Assembly (NCBI RefSeq): GCF_006740045.1
Contig: NZ_AP019749.1
Span: 2,623,001 to 2,687,000, forward strand
DNA length: 64,000 nucleotides
Direction of reading: 5' to 3'
DNA from: Comamonas terrigena NBRC 13299
Lineage (GTDB): Bacteria > Pseudomonadota > Gammaproteobacteria > Burkholderiales > Burkholderiaceae_C
The notes under the pieces were generated by a model. That model worked only from the letters and a program-made list of their open reading frames with translations. It did not search any database and had not been told where the DNA came from. Positions 24,912-34,516 of this stretch are shown here, piece after piece. Numbering within the stretch: the first letter of the stretch is position 1; every line of letters starts with the position of its first letter. The translations under genes were made by a program, and so were the position numbers.

Positions 24912-26774
24912 TCAGAACGCGTCTTCGGGCAGCTCGGCGCAGGTCATGTCGCGCTGGCGCACCACCTGCAGCCAGGCACCGATCCGGGGCAGCTCGTAGT
25001 GGAAGAAATAGCGGGCCGCACCCATCTGCCCGGCATGGGCCGGGGCGGACAGCGCCGCATCCCGCGCCAGCACGACCAGGGCCACGTCCAGCCACATCCA
25101 GGCCAGCACGGTGTGGCCGAAGGCCTGCATATAGGGCACGGCATTGGCCAGCGCCTCCTGCGGATTGGCCGTGGCCCAGGCGGCCTTGGTGGCCGCGCCC
25201 ACATCCTGCAGGGCCTGGGCCAGCTGGTTGGCATAGCCTGCCAGCTGCGGCACCTGCAGCGCACGCTCGATGGTGGCGTTGATGGTAGCCGCCAGCAGCT
25301 GCAGGCCGGCGCCGTCCTGCATGCGCACCTTGCGGCCCAGCAGGTCCGCCGCCTGGATGCCGTGCGTGCCCTCGTGGATCATGTTCAGGCGGTTGTCGCG
25401 CCAGTACTGCTCCACCGGGAAGTCGCGCGTGTAGCCATAGCCGCCGTGGATCTGGATGGCCAGGCTGTTGGCCTCCAGGCAGAACTCGCTGGGCCAGCTC
25501 TTGCAGATCGGCGTCAGCACTTCCAGCAGCAGCTTGGCACGGGCCGCCACCTCGGGCGTGCCGGTGCGCCCGTCGTCCACCAGGCGGGCGCAGTACAGGT
25601 TCAGCGCCAGCGCGCCTTCGCCATAGGCCTTCTGGGCCAGAAGCATGCGCTTGACGTCGGTGTGCTCGATGATACGCACCTGCGGACGCGTGGCGTCCTT
25701 GCCGGCTTCGCCGACCGGGCGGCCCTGCGGGCGGTTGCGGGCATAGTCCAGGCTGGCGTAGTAGCCCGCCAGGCCCAGCATGGTGGCCGCCATGCCGATG
25801 CCGATGCGCGCCTCGTTCATCATGTGGAACATGCACTTCAGGCCTTCGTGCGGCTGACCCACCAGGTAGCCGATGGCGCCCGCGCCCTGCCCGTCCAGCC
25901 CGCCGCCGCCGTCCCCGCGCACCGGGTACTTGCCTTCGCCAAAGTTCAGCAGCGTGTTGGTGGTGCCGCGCCAGCCCAGCTTGTGGTTCAGGCCGGCCAG
26001 GGCCACATCGTTGCGCTCGCCGGTCAGCTGCCCCTGGGCATCCACCAGCTTCTTGGGCACGATGAACAGCGAGATGCCCTTCACCCCGGGAATCAGCTTG
26101 CCGTCCGGCCCCGGGATCTTGGCCAGCACCAGGTGGACAATGTTCTCGGTCAGCTCGTGGTCGCCGGCGCTGATCCACATCTTGTTGCCCTTGAGGCGGT
26201 AGCGCGCCCCCAGCGGATCGCTCTCGAAACCGTCCCCGTCCGGCAGCGCGCGGGTGCTGATGTCGCTCAGGCTGGAGCCGGCCTGCGGCTCCGACAGGGC
26301 CATGGTGCCGGCCCAGTTGCCCTCCAGCTCATTGACGGCGAACACCTGCTTTTGCAGCGGCGTGCCGTGTACCAGCAGCAGGTTGGCATTGGCGCTGGTC
26401 AGCAGGTTGGAGCCCATGCTGACGGACGCGCAGGCAAAGAAACTGTTGGCCGCCGCCTCCACCAGATAGGGCAGCTGCATGCCGCCCCATTCGGCGTCCT
26501 TGCCTGCGGCCAGCATGCCGGCCTCGGCATAGGCGCGGCGCGCGTCGTAGGTGCACTGGGGCAGGATCACCTTCTCACCGTCGAAGCGCGGCTCTTCGGT
26601 GTCGACCGTGCGGTTGAAGGGCGCGTACTTCTCGCGCGCAATGCGCTCGCAGGTGTCCAGCACGGCGTCAAAGGTTTCGCGGCTGTGGTCGGCGTAGCGG
26701 GTGCGGGCCGTCAGGCCCTCGCCCTGCAGCCAGTCGTAGACAAGGAAATCAAGCGTGGATCGCAGCTGGGACAT
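24912..26774 (-). CDS. Acyl-CoA dehydrogenase
   Basis: A flavoprotein of about 620 residues that oxidises an acyl-CoA to the 2-enoyl-CoA. It belongs to the longer branch of the family (FadE/DmdC-like) with an extra C-terminal domain. Visible signatures: MALSEPQAGSSLSDI (substrate and FAD loop), WISAGDHEL, LGWRGTTNTLLNFG, and IHGGYGYTRDFPVEQYWRDNRL followed by IHEGTHGIQAADLLGRK (C-terminal FAD contacts; the Glu is the usual base position). The ATG at 26774 gives the normal N-terminus. It is on the same strand as the thiolase and FadB/FadJ-like genes but separated by 378 bp, so it may have its own promoter. Confidence 0.93.
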   Translation of the reverse strand: MSQLRSTLDFLVYDWLQGEGLTARTRYADHSRETFDAVLDTCERIAREKYAPFNRTVDTEEPRFDGEKVILPQCTYDARRAYAEAGMLAAGKDAEWGGMQLPYLVEAAANSFFACASVSMGSNLLTSANANLLLVHGTPLQKQVFAVNELEGNWAGTMALSEPQAGSSLSDISTRALPDGDGFESDPLGARYRLKGNKMWISAGDHELTENIVHLVLAKIPGPDGKLIPGVKGISLFIVPKKLVDAQGQLTGERNDVALAGLNHKLGWRGTTNTLLNFGEGKYPVRGDGGGGLDGQGAGAIGYLVGQPHEGLKCMFHMMNEARIGIGMAATMLGLAGYYASLDYARNRPQGRPVGEAGKDATRPQVRIIEHTDVKRMLLAQKAYGEGALALNLYCARLVDDGRTGTPEVAARAKLLLEVLTPICKSWPSEFCLEANSLAIQIHGGYGYTRDFPVEQYWRDNRLNMIHEGTHGIQAADLLGRKVRMQDGAGLQLLAATINATIERALQVPQLAGYANQLAQALQDVGAATKAAWATANPQEALANAVPYMQAFGHTVLAWMWLDVALVVLARDAALSAPAHAGQMGAARYFFHYELPRIGAWLQVVRQRDMTCAELPEDAF

Positions 26775-27152
26775 GTTGTGGCAAACCAAAGAGGCTGCTT
26801 GCGCCTGCACTTACGCGCCGCCATGCCGTGGCAACAGCCATGGCCCTGGCCATCGGCACAATGGACGCACCGAATGCACCGGACGCACTGCACGCAAGCA
26901 GCGGTGATGGAAGTTAAGGGGGATACAGCGCCCGCACCACGGGGGTCGGCACAGGGTTGACAGTAGCGGCAGCGGCGCGGTCTGCATGTCACCTGCGCGG
27001 CGCCAGACCGCCTGCCAGTCACCCAGGGGTCAGCGGGATTTCCCGCAGAGGGCGCACCGGCCCCGGGCCGCCTTGCACGGCCCGGGGGGCCGCAGTCCGT
27101 GGCGGGCTGCCACAGGCTGCGGGAAAGCCGCATTGGCCGCAGCGGCCCGCGC
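26775..27152. other. Intergenic region upstream of acyl-CoA dehydrogenase gene
   Basis: About 380 bp between the thiolase stop and the acyl-CoA dehydrogenase start, carrying the latter's promoter. It includes three tandem 9-bp units (26863-26889). A TTGACA on the plus strand at 26956-26961 has no matching -10 and faces no gene. No reading frame here appears coding. Confidence 0.4.
26863..26889. repeat. Three 9-bp tandem repeats
   Basis: GGACGCACC, GAATGCACC and GGACGCACT follow each other without gaps, about 90 bp upstream of the acyl-CoA dehydrogenase start. Units one and three differ only in the last base. The copy number is low, and it could be chance or a small protein-binding array. Confidence 0.4.
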
Positions 27153-28328
27153 TTACAGCACTTCGAAGATGCCGGCCGCGCCCATGCCGCCGCCGATGCA
27201 CATGGTCACGCACACCCGCTTGGCACCACGGCGCTTGCCTTCGATCAGCGCGTGGCCGGTCAGGCGCTGGCCCGACAGACCGTAGGGGTGGCCCACGGCG
27301 ATGGCGCCGCCGTTCACATTCAGGCGGTCAGCGGGAATGCCCAGCTTGTCGCGGCAGTAGATCACCTGCACGGCAAACGCCTCGTTCAGCTCCCACAGAT
27401 CGATGTCGTCCATCTTCAGGCCCAGCTTCTTGAGCACCTTGGGAATGGCAAACACCGGGCCGATGCCCATCTCATCGGGCTCGCAGCCGGCCACGGCAAA
27501 GCCCAGGAAGCGGCCCAGGGGCTGCAGGCCCTTGCGGGACGCGTAGTCTTCGCTGGTCAGCACGCAGGCGCCGGCACCGTCGGAGAACTGGCTGGCATTG
27601 CCGGCCGTGATCAGGCCGCCGGGCAGCGCGCTGCGCAGGCCGCTGATGCCTTCCTTGGTCGTGCCTTCGCGGATGCCTTCGTCCTTGCTCACCGTCACCT
27701 GCTTGGTGATCAGGCCCAGGGTCTTGTCGGCCACGCCCATCACCGTGGTGATGGGGGCGATTTCGGCATCGAACAGGCCGGCCGCCTGGGCGGCCACGGC
27801 CTTTTGCTGGCTGGCGGCGCCGTACTCGTCCATGGCGTCGCGGCTGATCTGGTAGCGCTGGGCCACCTGCTCGGCCGTCTGCAGCATGTTCCAGTAGATC
27901 TCGGGCTTGAGCTTGAGCAGCGCCGGATCCTGGCTCATGTGGCGGTTGGCTTCCAGCTGCACGCAGGAGATGGACTCCAGGCCGCCGGCCACCAGCACGT
28001 CGTTTTCGCCGGCGATGATGCGCTGGGCGGCCAGGGCAATGGACTGCAGGCCCGAGGAGCAGAAGCGGTTGATGGTCAGACCGGAGGTGGTGACCGGCAG
28101 GCCGGCACGCATGGCGATCAGGCGCGCGACGTTGCCGCCGGTCGTGCCTTCGGGCAGGGAGCTGCCCATGATCACATCTTCCACCTCGGCACCGTCGATG
28201 CCGGCGCGCTGCACGGCGTGCTGCACGGCGTGGCCGCCCATCGTGGGGCCATAGGTCATGTTAAAAGCGCCCTTCCAGCTTTTGCACAGCGGGGTACGGG
28301 CGGTGGAGACGATCACTGCAGAAGTCAT
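27153..28328 (-). CDS. Acetyl-CoA C-acyltransferase (thiolase)
   Basis: A thiolase of 391 residues, the standard length. The acylated Cys90 is in NRFCSSGLQ, His347 in GHPYGLSG, and the base Cys377 in [11 protein letters not shown], all at canonical positions. The usual HPIGASG reads HPYGLSG, a variant seen in some degradative thiolases. It should cleave 3-ketoacyl-CoA in beta-oxidation. It is 102 bp after the multifunctional FadB/FadJ-like gene on the same strand, the usual two-gene fad arrangement. The ATG at 28328 is preceded by an AAGGAT box. Confidence 0.94.
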   Translation of the reverse strand: MTSAVIVSTARTPLCKSWKGAFNMTYGPTMGGHAVQHAVQRAGIDGAEVEDVIMGSSLPEGTTGGNVARLIAMRAGLPVTTSGLTINRFCSSGLQSIALAAQRIIAGENDVLVAGGLESISCVQLEANRHMSQDPALLKLKPEIYWNMLQTAEQVAQRYQISRDAMDEYGAASQQKAVAAQAAGLFDAEIAPITTVMGVADKTLGLITKQVTVSKDEGIREGTTKEGISGLRSALPGGLITAGNASQFSDGAGACVLTSEDYASRKGLQPLGRFLGFAVAGCEPDEMGIGPVFAIPKVLKKLGLKMDDIDLWELNEAFAVQVIYCRDKLGIPADRLNVNGGAIAVGHPYGLSGQRLTGHALIEGKRRGAKRVCVTMCIGGGMGAAGIFEVL

Positions 28329-28430
28329 GGATTCATCCTTTTCAGCGGGGGCTGCCGCCAGGCAGGCCGCAGCGCAGGTGCGGCGGCAGGTGGCAAGGCA
28401 GCCCGGTCATTCGGTGGGGGGTGGCAGTCT

Positions 28431-30545
28431 TCAGGAGAAGGACTTGCCTTCGGCGGCCAGGCGGGCCAGCAGCGGCGCGGGCTGCCAGAACTTGCCGTCG
28501 TCCAGCGGGTTCTGGGCAAAGCGCTCCATGGCGCGGGCCACATTGCCCAGGCCGATCTCGTTGGCGTAGTGCATGGGGCCACCGCGGTAGATGGGGAAAC
28601 CATAGCCGGTCAGGTAGACCATGTCGATGTCGCCCGACTTGCCGGCAATGCCGTCTTCCAGGATGTGGGCGCCTTCGTTGACCAGGGCGTAGACCAGGCG
28701 CTGTACGATTTCCTCGTCGGAAATCTTGCGCGGCGTGATGCCCAGTTCCTTGCGGTGGTCCTCGATCAGCTTTTCCACCAGGGCCGAGGGAATCGCATCG
28801 CGCTTGCCGGCCTGGTAGTCGTACCAGCCCGCGCCGGTCTTCTGGCCGAAGCGGCCCAGCTCGCACAGCTTGTCGGCAGTGCGGCTGTACTTCATGTCGG
28901 CGCGCTCGGTGGCGCGGCGCTTGCGGATGGCCCAGCCGATGTCGTTGCCGGCCAGATCGCCCATGCGGAACGGGCCCATGGCAAAGCCGAACTTCTCGAC
29001 CGCCTTGTCCACCTGCTGGGGCGTGGCGCCTTCGTCCAGCAGGAAACCGGCCTGGCGGCTGTACTGCTCGATCATGCGGTTGCCGATGAAGCCATCGCAC
29101 ACCCCGGAGACCACCGCCGTCTTCTTGATCTTCTTGGCCAGCTTCATCACCGTGGCCAGCACGTCCTTGGCCGTGGCCTTGCCGCGCACCACTTCCAGCA
29201 GCTTCATCACATTGGCGGGGCTGAAGAAGTGCATGCCCACCACATCCTGCGGGCGCTTGGTGAAGCCGGCGATCTTGTCCACGTCCAGCGTGGAGGTGTT
29301 GGACGCCAGGATGGCGCCGGGCTTGGCAACAGCGTCCAGCTGGGTGAACACCGCTTCCTTGACGCCCAGCTCCTCGAACACCGCCTCGATGATCAGGTCG
29401 CAGTCCTTCAGGTCGTCATAGGCCAGCGTGGTGGTCAGCAGAGCCATGCGCTGGGCGTACTTGTCTTCCTTGAGCTTGCCCTTATTGACCTGGGCTTCGT
29501 AGTTCTTCCTGATCGTGGCCACGCCACGGTCCAGCGCTTCCTGCTTGGTTTCCAGAATGGTCACCGGAATGCCGGCATTCAGGAAATTCATGCTGATGCC
29601 GCCGCCCATGGTGCCGGCGCCAATCACGCCCACCTTCTGCACGTTGCGCACCGGCGTGTCGGAAGGCACATCGGCAATCTTGGAAGCGGCGCGCTCGGCC
29701 ATGAACAGGTGGCGCAGCGCACGGGACTCGGGGGTCCACATCAGGTTCACGAACAGCTCGCGCTCGAACAGCAGGCCGTCGGCAATCTTGCGCTTGGTGG
29801 CCGCTTCCACCGCGTCCACGCACTTGAGCGGCGCGGGGTAGTTCTTGGACATGCCGCCCACCATGTTGCGGGCAAAGCCGAAATAGGCATCGCCCAGCGG
29901 GTGCTTGCAGGGCAGATTGCGCACCAGGGGCAGCGGCTCGCTGCTGGCGGCATGGCGCTCGCCCACGTCCTGGGCCAGGGCCAGGGCCTCGGCTGCCAGG
30001 CTTTCGGCCGACGCGGACAGCTTGTCGAACAGCTTCTGGCCGGGGGCCATGGCCAGCATCTCGCTCTTGACGGTCTCCCCGCTGACGATCATGTTCAGCG
30101 CCGCCTCCACGCCCAGGGCGCGGGGCAGGCGCTGCGTGCCGCCGGCACCGGGCAGCAGGCCCAGCTTGACTTCGGGCAGCGCAATGCTGGTACCGGGGGC
30201 CACGATGCGGTAGTGGCAGCCCAGGGCCAGCTCCAGGCCACCGCCCATGCAGACGGTGTGGATGGCGGCCACCACGGGCTTGGTGGACTGCTCCACGGCG
30301 GCGATCACGCTGTGCAGATTGGGCTCCTGCATCGCGCTTTCCTTGCCGAACTCCTTGATGTCCGCACCGCCGGAGAAGGCTGCGCCCGCACCGGTGATGA
30401 TGATGGCCTGCACCGCGGCGTCGCCCTGGGCCTGCTTGACGCCCTCCACCACCGCACGGCGGGTGGCCAGACCCAGCCCGTTGACGGGCGGGTTGTTGAG
30501 CGTGATCACGGCCACTGCACCGTGGACCTTGTATTCAGCCGTCAT
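28431..30545 (-). CDS. Multifunctional enoyl-CoA hydratase/3-hydroxyacyl-CoA dehydrogenase (FadB/FadJ-type)
   Basis: The alpha-type beta-oxidation enzyme, 704 residues. The N-terminal crotonase domain has the oxyanion and acid residues in [11 protein letters not shown] and [20 protein letters not shown]. The NAD-binding domain begins at [13 protein letters not shown] (about residue 305) and contains [13 protein letters not shown] and [18 protein letters not shown]. Two C-terminal 3HCDH domains follow. It hydrates enoyl-CoA and oxidises the 3-hydroxy product. The ATG at 30545 has AGGAG about ten bases upstream. It heads the operon with the thiolase. The DNA just upstream holds an 18-bp palindrome, likely the operator. 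Confidence 0.94.
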   Translation of the reverse strand: MTAEYKVHGAVAVITLNNPPVNGLGLATRRAVVEGVKQAQGDAAVQAIIITGAGAAFSGGADIKEFGKESAMQEPNLHSVIAAVEQSTKPVVAAIHTVCMGGGLELALGCHYRIVAPGTSIALPEVKLGLLPGAGGTQRLPRALGVEAALNMIVSGETVKSEMLAMAPGQKLFDKLSASAESLAAEALALAQDVGERHAASSEPLPLVRNLPCKHPLGDAYFGFARNMVGGMSKNYPAPLKCVDAVEAATKRKIADGLLFERELFVNLMWTPESRALRHLFMAERAASKIADVPSDTPVRNVQKVGVIGAGTMGGGISMNFLNAGIPVTILETKQEALDRGVATIRKNYEAQVNKGKLKEDKYAQRMALLTTTLAYDDLKDCDLIIEAVFEELGVKEAVFTQLDAVAKPGAILASNTSTLDVDKIAGFTKRPQDVVGMHFFSPANVMKLLEVVRGKATAKDVLATVMKLAKKIKKTAVVSGVCDGFIGNRMIEQYSRQAGFLLDEGATPQQVDKAVEKFGFAMGPFRMGDLAGNDIGWAIRKRRATERADMKYSRTADKLCELGRFGQKTGAGWYDYQAGKRDAIPSALVEKLIEDHRKELGITPRKISDEEIVQRLVYALVNEGAHILEDGIAGKSGDIDMVYLTGYGFPIYRGGPMHYANEIGLGNVARAMERFAQNPLDDGKFWQPAPLLARLAAEGKSFS

Positions 30546-30573
30546 GCCTGTGTCTCCTGTTTTGGAATGAAAT

Positions 30574-30591
30574 AAAACGGTCGTTCGTTTT
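30574..30591. promoter_or_regulatory. Palindromic operator upstream of the beta-oxidation genes
   Basis: AAAACG and CGTTTT flank GTCGTT, giving a symmetric 18-bp element 29-46 bp before the start of the FadB/FadJ-like gene, in an AT-rich island. The size and CGTT-type symmetry suit a TetR-family regulator of fatty acid oxidation. Its core ACGGTCGTTCG recurs exactly at 40617-40627. No regulator gene of this type is present in the window. Confidence 0.55.
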
Positions 30592-30757
30592 CCATTCTAG
30601 GAAGATGCAGGCGACAAAACCATGGCGGTCTGCCCCAGGTTTGACGCACATGGGACAGCATGCCGGCCCCGGCTTGACGCGCGTCATGCTGCCATGCAGC
30701 ACGCACGCGCTGTCACGGGCACCGACCCCGTGCAAACCCTGATCCCGGCGGGACGGA

Positions 30758-32263
30758 TCAGCGGCGGCGTTCCTGTGCCACCAGCCGCGCCATCAGTTCC
30801 CAGGCGGGTGCATGCTGGGCCAGCGGCACCGACAGGCGCAGCATGCTGCCGGGCACCTGGCGCGGCGAAAACAGCACGCCCGGTGCCATCAGCAGCCCCT
30901 GCTCGGCCGCCCGCCGGGCCAGCAGCTCGGAATCCATGCCGCAGTCGGCCCAGACGAACATGCCCGCCTGCGGCTCCTGCGGCACCTGCCAGCCCAGCGC
31001 CTCCACCCGGCGCAGGCACTGGGCGCGCGCCTTGTCCACCCGGGCGCGCAGGCGCTCCACATGGCGGCGGTACTGGCCTTCGCTGAGGATACGGTGCACC
31101 ACCATCTCGCCCAGCTGCGGGGTGGTCAGGCCCGCCAGCAGCTTCAGGTCCACCAGTTGCTGCAGCCGGTCCGCATGGGCCGCGATATAGCCCACACGCA
31201 GGCTGCCCGCCAGCGTCTTGGCATAGCCACCCACCAGCAGCACGCGCTGCAGCCGGTCCAGCGCGGCCAGGCGCACCGGCTGGCCGGGGTGGAAGTCGGC
31301 ATAGGTATCGTCCTCCACCAGCTGGAAGTCGTGCTCCTCCGCCACCTTCAGCAGCGCATGGGCCACGCCGGCCGACAGCGTCTGCCCCGTGGGGTTGTGC
31401 ACCGCCGTGTTCAGGATGAACAGGCGCGGCTTGTGCTGGGCGGCCAGCGCCTGCAGCGCCGCAATGTCCGGCCCGCCCGGGCCGCGCGGCACGCCCACCA
31501 CCTGGGCGCCCACGGCCTGCAGGCGGCCGAAGATATGGAACCAGGCCGGATCCTCCACCAGCACCACATCGCCGGGCCGCACCATCAGGCGCACGATCAG
31601 ATCCAGCCCCTGGGTCACGCCAGCCACCATCACCAGGTTGTGCTCCGGGTGCACCGGCACGTCCTGGGCCTGCAGATAGGCCGCAATCTGCTGGCGCAGC
31701 GGCCCGTAGCCCTGCGGCAGGCCGTAGCCCGACAGGCTGATGCCGGCCGAACGCCCCACGCTGCGGATGGCGGCGGTCAGCATCTCCGGCTCCAGCCACT
31801 GCGGCGGCAGCAGGCCGACGCTGCCCGTGGCCTCGGGCACCGCACCCTGCTGGAACATATTGCGCAGCAGGTAGGGCGTGTCGATGGGCTGGTCCGCCGC
31901 CACGCGCATGGCCGCCTCCAGCGGCTGCTGCGGCGCGCCCAGATTGCGCAGCGCACTCACAAAGAAGCCAGCGCCGCGCCGGGAATGCACCAGGCCCAGC
32001 GCCGCCAGCCGGTCATAGGCCTGAACCACGGTGTCCCGGCTCACGCCGCTGTCCTGCGCCAGCTGGCGCACCGACGGCAGGCGCATGCCGGCGCGCAGGC
32101 CGTGGCTGCGCACCAGGCCCTCCACATGGGTCACCAGCTGCTCCACCAGGGGCACGCCGCTGCCGCGCAAGGGCTGCCAGTGCCAGGCGCCGCCGGCCTG
32201 GCGGCGCGCCGGCAGCTCCGCGTCGGCGGGGAGGCTGGAATCGGGTGCAGGCAGAAGTGTCAT
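30758..32263 (-). CDS. MocR-type (GntR-aminotransferase) transcriptional regulator
   Basis: A fusion regulator of about 501 residues. The N-terminal GntR winged helix is clear (GLRAGMRLPSVRQLAQDSGVSRDTVVQAYDRLAALGLVHSRRGAGFFVS). A fold-type I aminotransferase domain follows with DPAWFHIFG, EDDTYADFH and the PLP-binding lysine region GGYAKTLAGSLRVGY. MocR proteins sense PLP or amino acids. It is divergent from a LysE-type exporter gene 109 bp away, which it likely controls. The start at 32263 removes 13 residues that lie in the promoter; no clear ribosome binding site is visible. Confidence 0.92.
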   Translation of the reverse strand: MTLLPAPDSSLPADAELPARRQAGGAWHWQPLRGSGVPLVEQLVTHVEGLVRSHGLRAGMRLPSVRQLAQDSGVSRDTVVQAYDRLAALGLVHSRRGAGFFVSALRNLGAPQQPLEAAMRVAADQPIDTPYLLRNMFQQGAVPEATGSVGLLPPQWLEPEMLTAAIRSVGRSAGISLSGYGLPQGYGPLRQQIAAYLQAQDVPVHPEHNLVMVAGVTQGLDLIVRLMVRPGDVVLVEDPAWFHIFGRLQAVGAQVVGVPRGPGGPDIAALQALAAQHKPRLFILNTAVHNPTGQTLSAGVAHALLKVAEEHDFQLVEDDTYADFHPGQPVRLAALDRLQRVLLVGGYAKTLAGSLRVGYIAAHADRLQQLVDLKLLAGLTTPQLGEMVVHRILSEGQYRRHVERLRARVDKARAQCLRRVEALGWQVPQEPQAGMFVWADCGMDSELLARRAAEQGLLMAPGVLFSPRQVPGSMLRLSVPLAQHAPAWELMARLVAQERRR

Positions 32264-32305
32264 GGCAAAAGCAGCAGGCCAGTGTGTGAAGTGAACCGGC
32301 AAAGT

Positions 32306-32320
32306 GTACTGCTACTGTAC
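32306..32320. promoter_or_regulatory. Imperfect palindrome/direct repeat between mocR and lysE-like genes
   Basis: GTAC occurs at both ends of a 15-bp imperfect palindrome, and the direct repeat TACTG-C-TACTG lies inside it. MocR regulators commonly bind closely spaced direct repeats between their own gene and a divergent target, and this element sits in exactly that 109-bp gap. Binding is inferred. Confidence 0.45.
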
Positions 32321-32372
32321 CGCCAGCAGGCCGGACAATGTCCCCAGGCCACTGCCTTACTGCGGACACACC

Positions 32373-33008
32373 ATGGACACCCTGACCCCGACGCTGACCC
32401 TGACCACCCTGCTGCCGCTGGCGATGTTCGCCATCGTCAGCTCCATCACCCCCGGCCCCAACAATGTGATGCTGACCGCATCGGGCGCCACCTTCGGCTA
32501 CCGCCGCACCCTGCCCCACATGCTGGGCATCAGCGCGGGCGGCGCCCTGATGCTGCTGCTGGTGGGCGCCGGCCTGGGCACCGCCTTCAGCACCTGGCCG
32601 CTGCTCTACACCCTGCTGCAGATCGCGGGCGGCATCTACCTGCTGTGGCTGGCCTGGAAGATCAGCCAGGCGGGCGGCATCCAGGAAGGCCGGACCCACG
32701 GCAAACCCTTCTCGTTCTGGCAGGCTGCCGCCTTCCAGTGGGTCAACCCCAAGGCCTGGATCATGACCGTGGGCATCGTCGCGGCCTACACCCCGCGCGA
32801 GAGCTTTGTGGCCAACCTGCTGCTGGCCACCCTGGTGCTGGCGATGGTGAACTTCCCCTGCATCAGCGTCTGGACCCTGTTCGGCAGCGCCGTGGGCCGG
32901 GCACTGCGCACGCCGCAGGCGCTGCGCTGGTTCAACCGCAGCATGGCCTTTTTGCTGCTGCTGTCGCTCTACCCCATTGCCCGGGAACTGTTCGCCCACG
33001 GCGCCTGA
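32373..33008 (+). CDS. LysE/RhtB-family amino acid exporter
   Basis: An inner-membrane protein of 211 residues with about six hydrophobic spans, the standard LysE/RhtB size. The first helix carries the family motif FAIVSSITPGPNNVMLTASG, followed by GYRRTLPHMLGI. Members export amino acids or derivatives. The divergent MocR gene suggests control by an amino acid or PLP-related signal. The start at 32373 is the first ATG before the membrane domain. The end is 47 bp from the convergent MATE gene. Confidence 0.9.
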   Translation: MDTLTPTLTLTTLLPLAMFAIVSSITPGPNNVMLTASGATFGYRRTLPHMLGISAGGALMLLLVGAGLGTAFSTWPLLYTLLQIAGGIYLLWLAWKISQAGGIQEGRTHGKPFSFWQAAAFQWVNPKAWIMTVGIVAAYTPRESFVANLLLATLVLAMVNFPCISVWTLFGSAVGRALRTPQALRWFNRSMAFLLLLSLYPIARELFAHGA

Positions 33009-33055
33009 GCGGGAGCGGAACCGGAGGCACCGCCCCCGCACCCCAGTCCCTGGCC

Positions 33056-34516
33056 TCAGTCCCAGCGCGTGCGCCACACGGCCCAGGCCGTGCCCAGGCC
33101 ATAGACCACCATGCCGGCGGTGACCACCAGGAACAGCGACTGCGCCGTCACGCCGGCCTGCTGGCTCAGCCACAGGCCCAGCCCGGCCACCACCACCAGC
33201 CGCGCCGTGCCCGCCAGCACCGGCCCCCAGATGCGGCCCGAGCCCAGCGCCGCGAAATACAGCGCCAGCCCCATGCCAAAGAAGGCAAAGCCCGGCCCGG
33301 CCATGCGCAGGTACAGGTCGGCATGGTGCAGCACCTGGGCGTCGGTGGTGAAGATGCGCGACCACAGCTGCGGCCACAGCACCACCAGGGCGCCAATGCC
33401 GGTCAGCGCCACCGCCGCCACCCAGCCCGCCGCCCAGGCCACGCGCCGTGCGCGCTGCACCTGGCCGGCCCCCATGGCCATGCCCACCATGGGCACCGAA
33501 GCCACGCCCACGCCAAAGGCAATGGGAATCAGCAAAAACTCCAGCCGCTGGCCGATACCGTAGCCCGCCAGCGCCTGCGGCCCCAGCCGCGCCACCAGGC
33601 CGGTCATGATCAACGCGGTCAGCACCGACTGCACCGGCGACAGGCAGGCCAGCGCCCCCACCCGCAGAATGTCCCTGAACATCGGCCAGGACAGCTGCAC
33701 CCCGCGCCAGGGGATGCGCACCCGGGTCTGGCCCCACTGCAGATAGGCCAGCAGCACCAGCACCCCGCAGGCCATGGCCACGATATTGCCCACGGCCACC
33801 CCGGTCATGCCCCAGCGCGGAAACGGCCCCAGGCCCAGGCCCAGCGCACCGCCCACCGCAATCTGCAGCACCGCCACGGCAAACACCACCGAGGACGGCA
33901 CGCGCATATTGCCGGTGCCACGCACCACCGAAGCCAGCGTGTTGCACAACCACACCAGCATGGCGCCACTGAACAGCACCTGGCCGTAGCCGCTGGCGGT
34001 GTGCAGCACCTCGCCCTGCCCGCCCAGCCAGCCAAAGAACACCGGGCCGCACAGCACGAACAGCAGCGCATAGGCCAGGCCCACCCCGGCACCGATGGCA
34101 ATCGCATGCAGTGCCAGGGTGCCCGCCTTGTTGCGGTCGCCCGCCCCCAGCGCCCGGCTGATGGCCGAGGACACGCCCCCGCCCATGGCGCCGTTGCTCA
34201 TCATCTGCGTGAGCATGGCGAACGGGAACACCAGGGCCATGGCCGCCAGCGGCACCGTGCCCAGCTGGCCCACGTAATAGGTTTCGGCCACCCCCACCAG
34301 CACCGACATCACCAGCGCCAGCACATTCGGCACCGACAGCCGCAGTAAGGTGGGCAGGATGGGGCCGGTGAGCAGCGGCGAGCCGCCCGCCATTGCGGCC
34401 GTGGCCGGCTGCACAGCGGGGCCGGCCGCAGCGGTCACGGTCGCAGTCTCGTTCGTTGTCGCTGTCGCGGTCGTTGCCGCCACCGGCATCGCGGCACGGG
34501 CCACCGGCGGGTTCAT
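33056..34516 (-). CDS. MATE-family multidrug efflux transporter
   Basis: A MATE pump of 486 residues with twelve membrane segments. Family regions include LSVPNVLALVMSVLVGVAETYYVGQLG at the start of the membrane domain, the repeat-like RVGALACLSPVQSVLTALIMTG in the second half, and GIGQRLEFLLIPIAFGVGVAS. It exports cationic or aromatic compounds using an ion gradient. The first 45 or so residues are an Ala/Thr-rich low-complexity extension not usual for the family. Its ATG overlaps the stop of the marR gene by four bases, so regulator and pump are translated together. Confidence 0.9.
   Translation of the reverse strand: MNPPVARAAMPVAATTATATTNETATVTAAAGPAVQPATAAMAGGSPLLTGPILPTLLRLSVPNVLALVMSVLVGVAETYYVGQLGTVPLAAMALVFPFAMLTQMMSNGAMGGGVSSAISRALGAGDRNKAGTLALHAIAIGAGVGLAYALLFVLCGPVFFGWLGGQGEVLHTASGYGQVLFSGAMLVWLCNTLASVVRGTGNMRVPSSVVFAVAVLQIAVGGALGLGLGPFPRWGMTGVAVGNIVAMACGVLVLLAYLQWGQTRVRIPWRGVQLSWPMFRDILRVGALACLSPVQSVLTALIMTGLVARLGPQALAGYGIGQRLEFLLIPIAFGVGVASVPMVGMAMGAGQVQRARRVAWAAGWVAAVALTGIGALVVLWPQLWSRIFTTDAQVLHHADLYLRMAGPGFAFFGMGLALYFAALGSGRIWGPVLAGTARLVVVAGLGLWLSQQAGVTAQSLFLVVTAGMVVYGLGTAWAVWRTRWD

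Noticed and set aside
21075..26960. A plus-strand open frame of about 1960 codons across the lipid operon and acyl-CoA dehydrogenase gene.
   Set aside because: It is antisense to five well-supported genes, and its composition is typical of shadow frames.
26956..26961. TTGACA as a plus-strand -35 box.
   Set aside because: No -10 at suitable spacing, and no gene is transcribed rightward from it.
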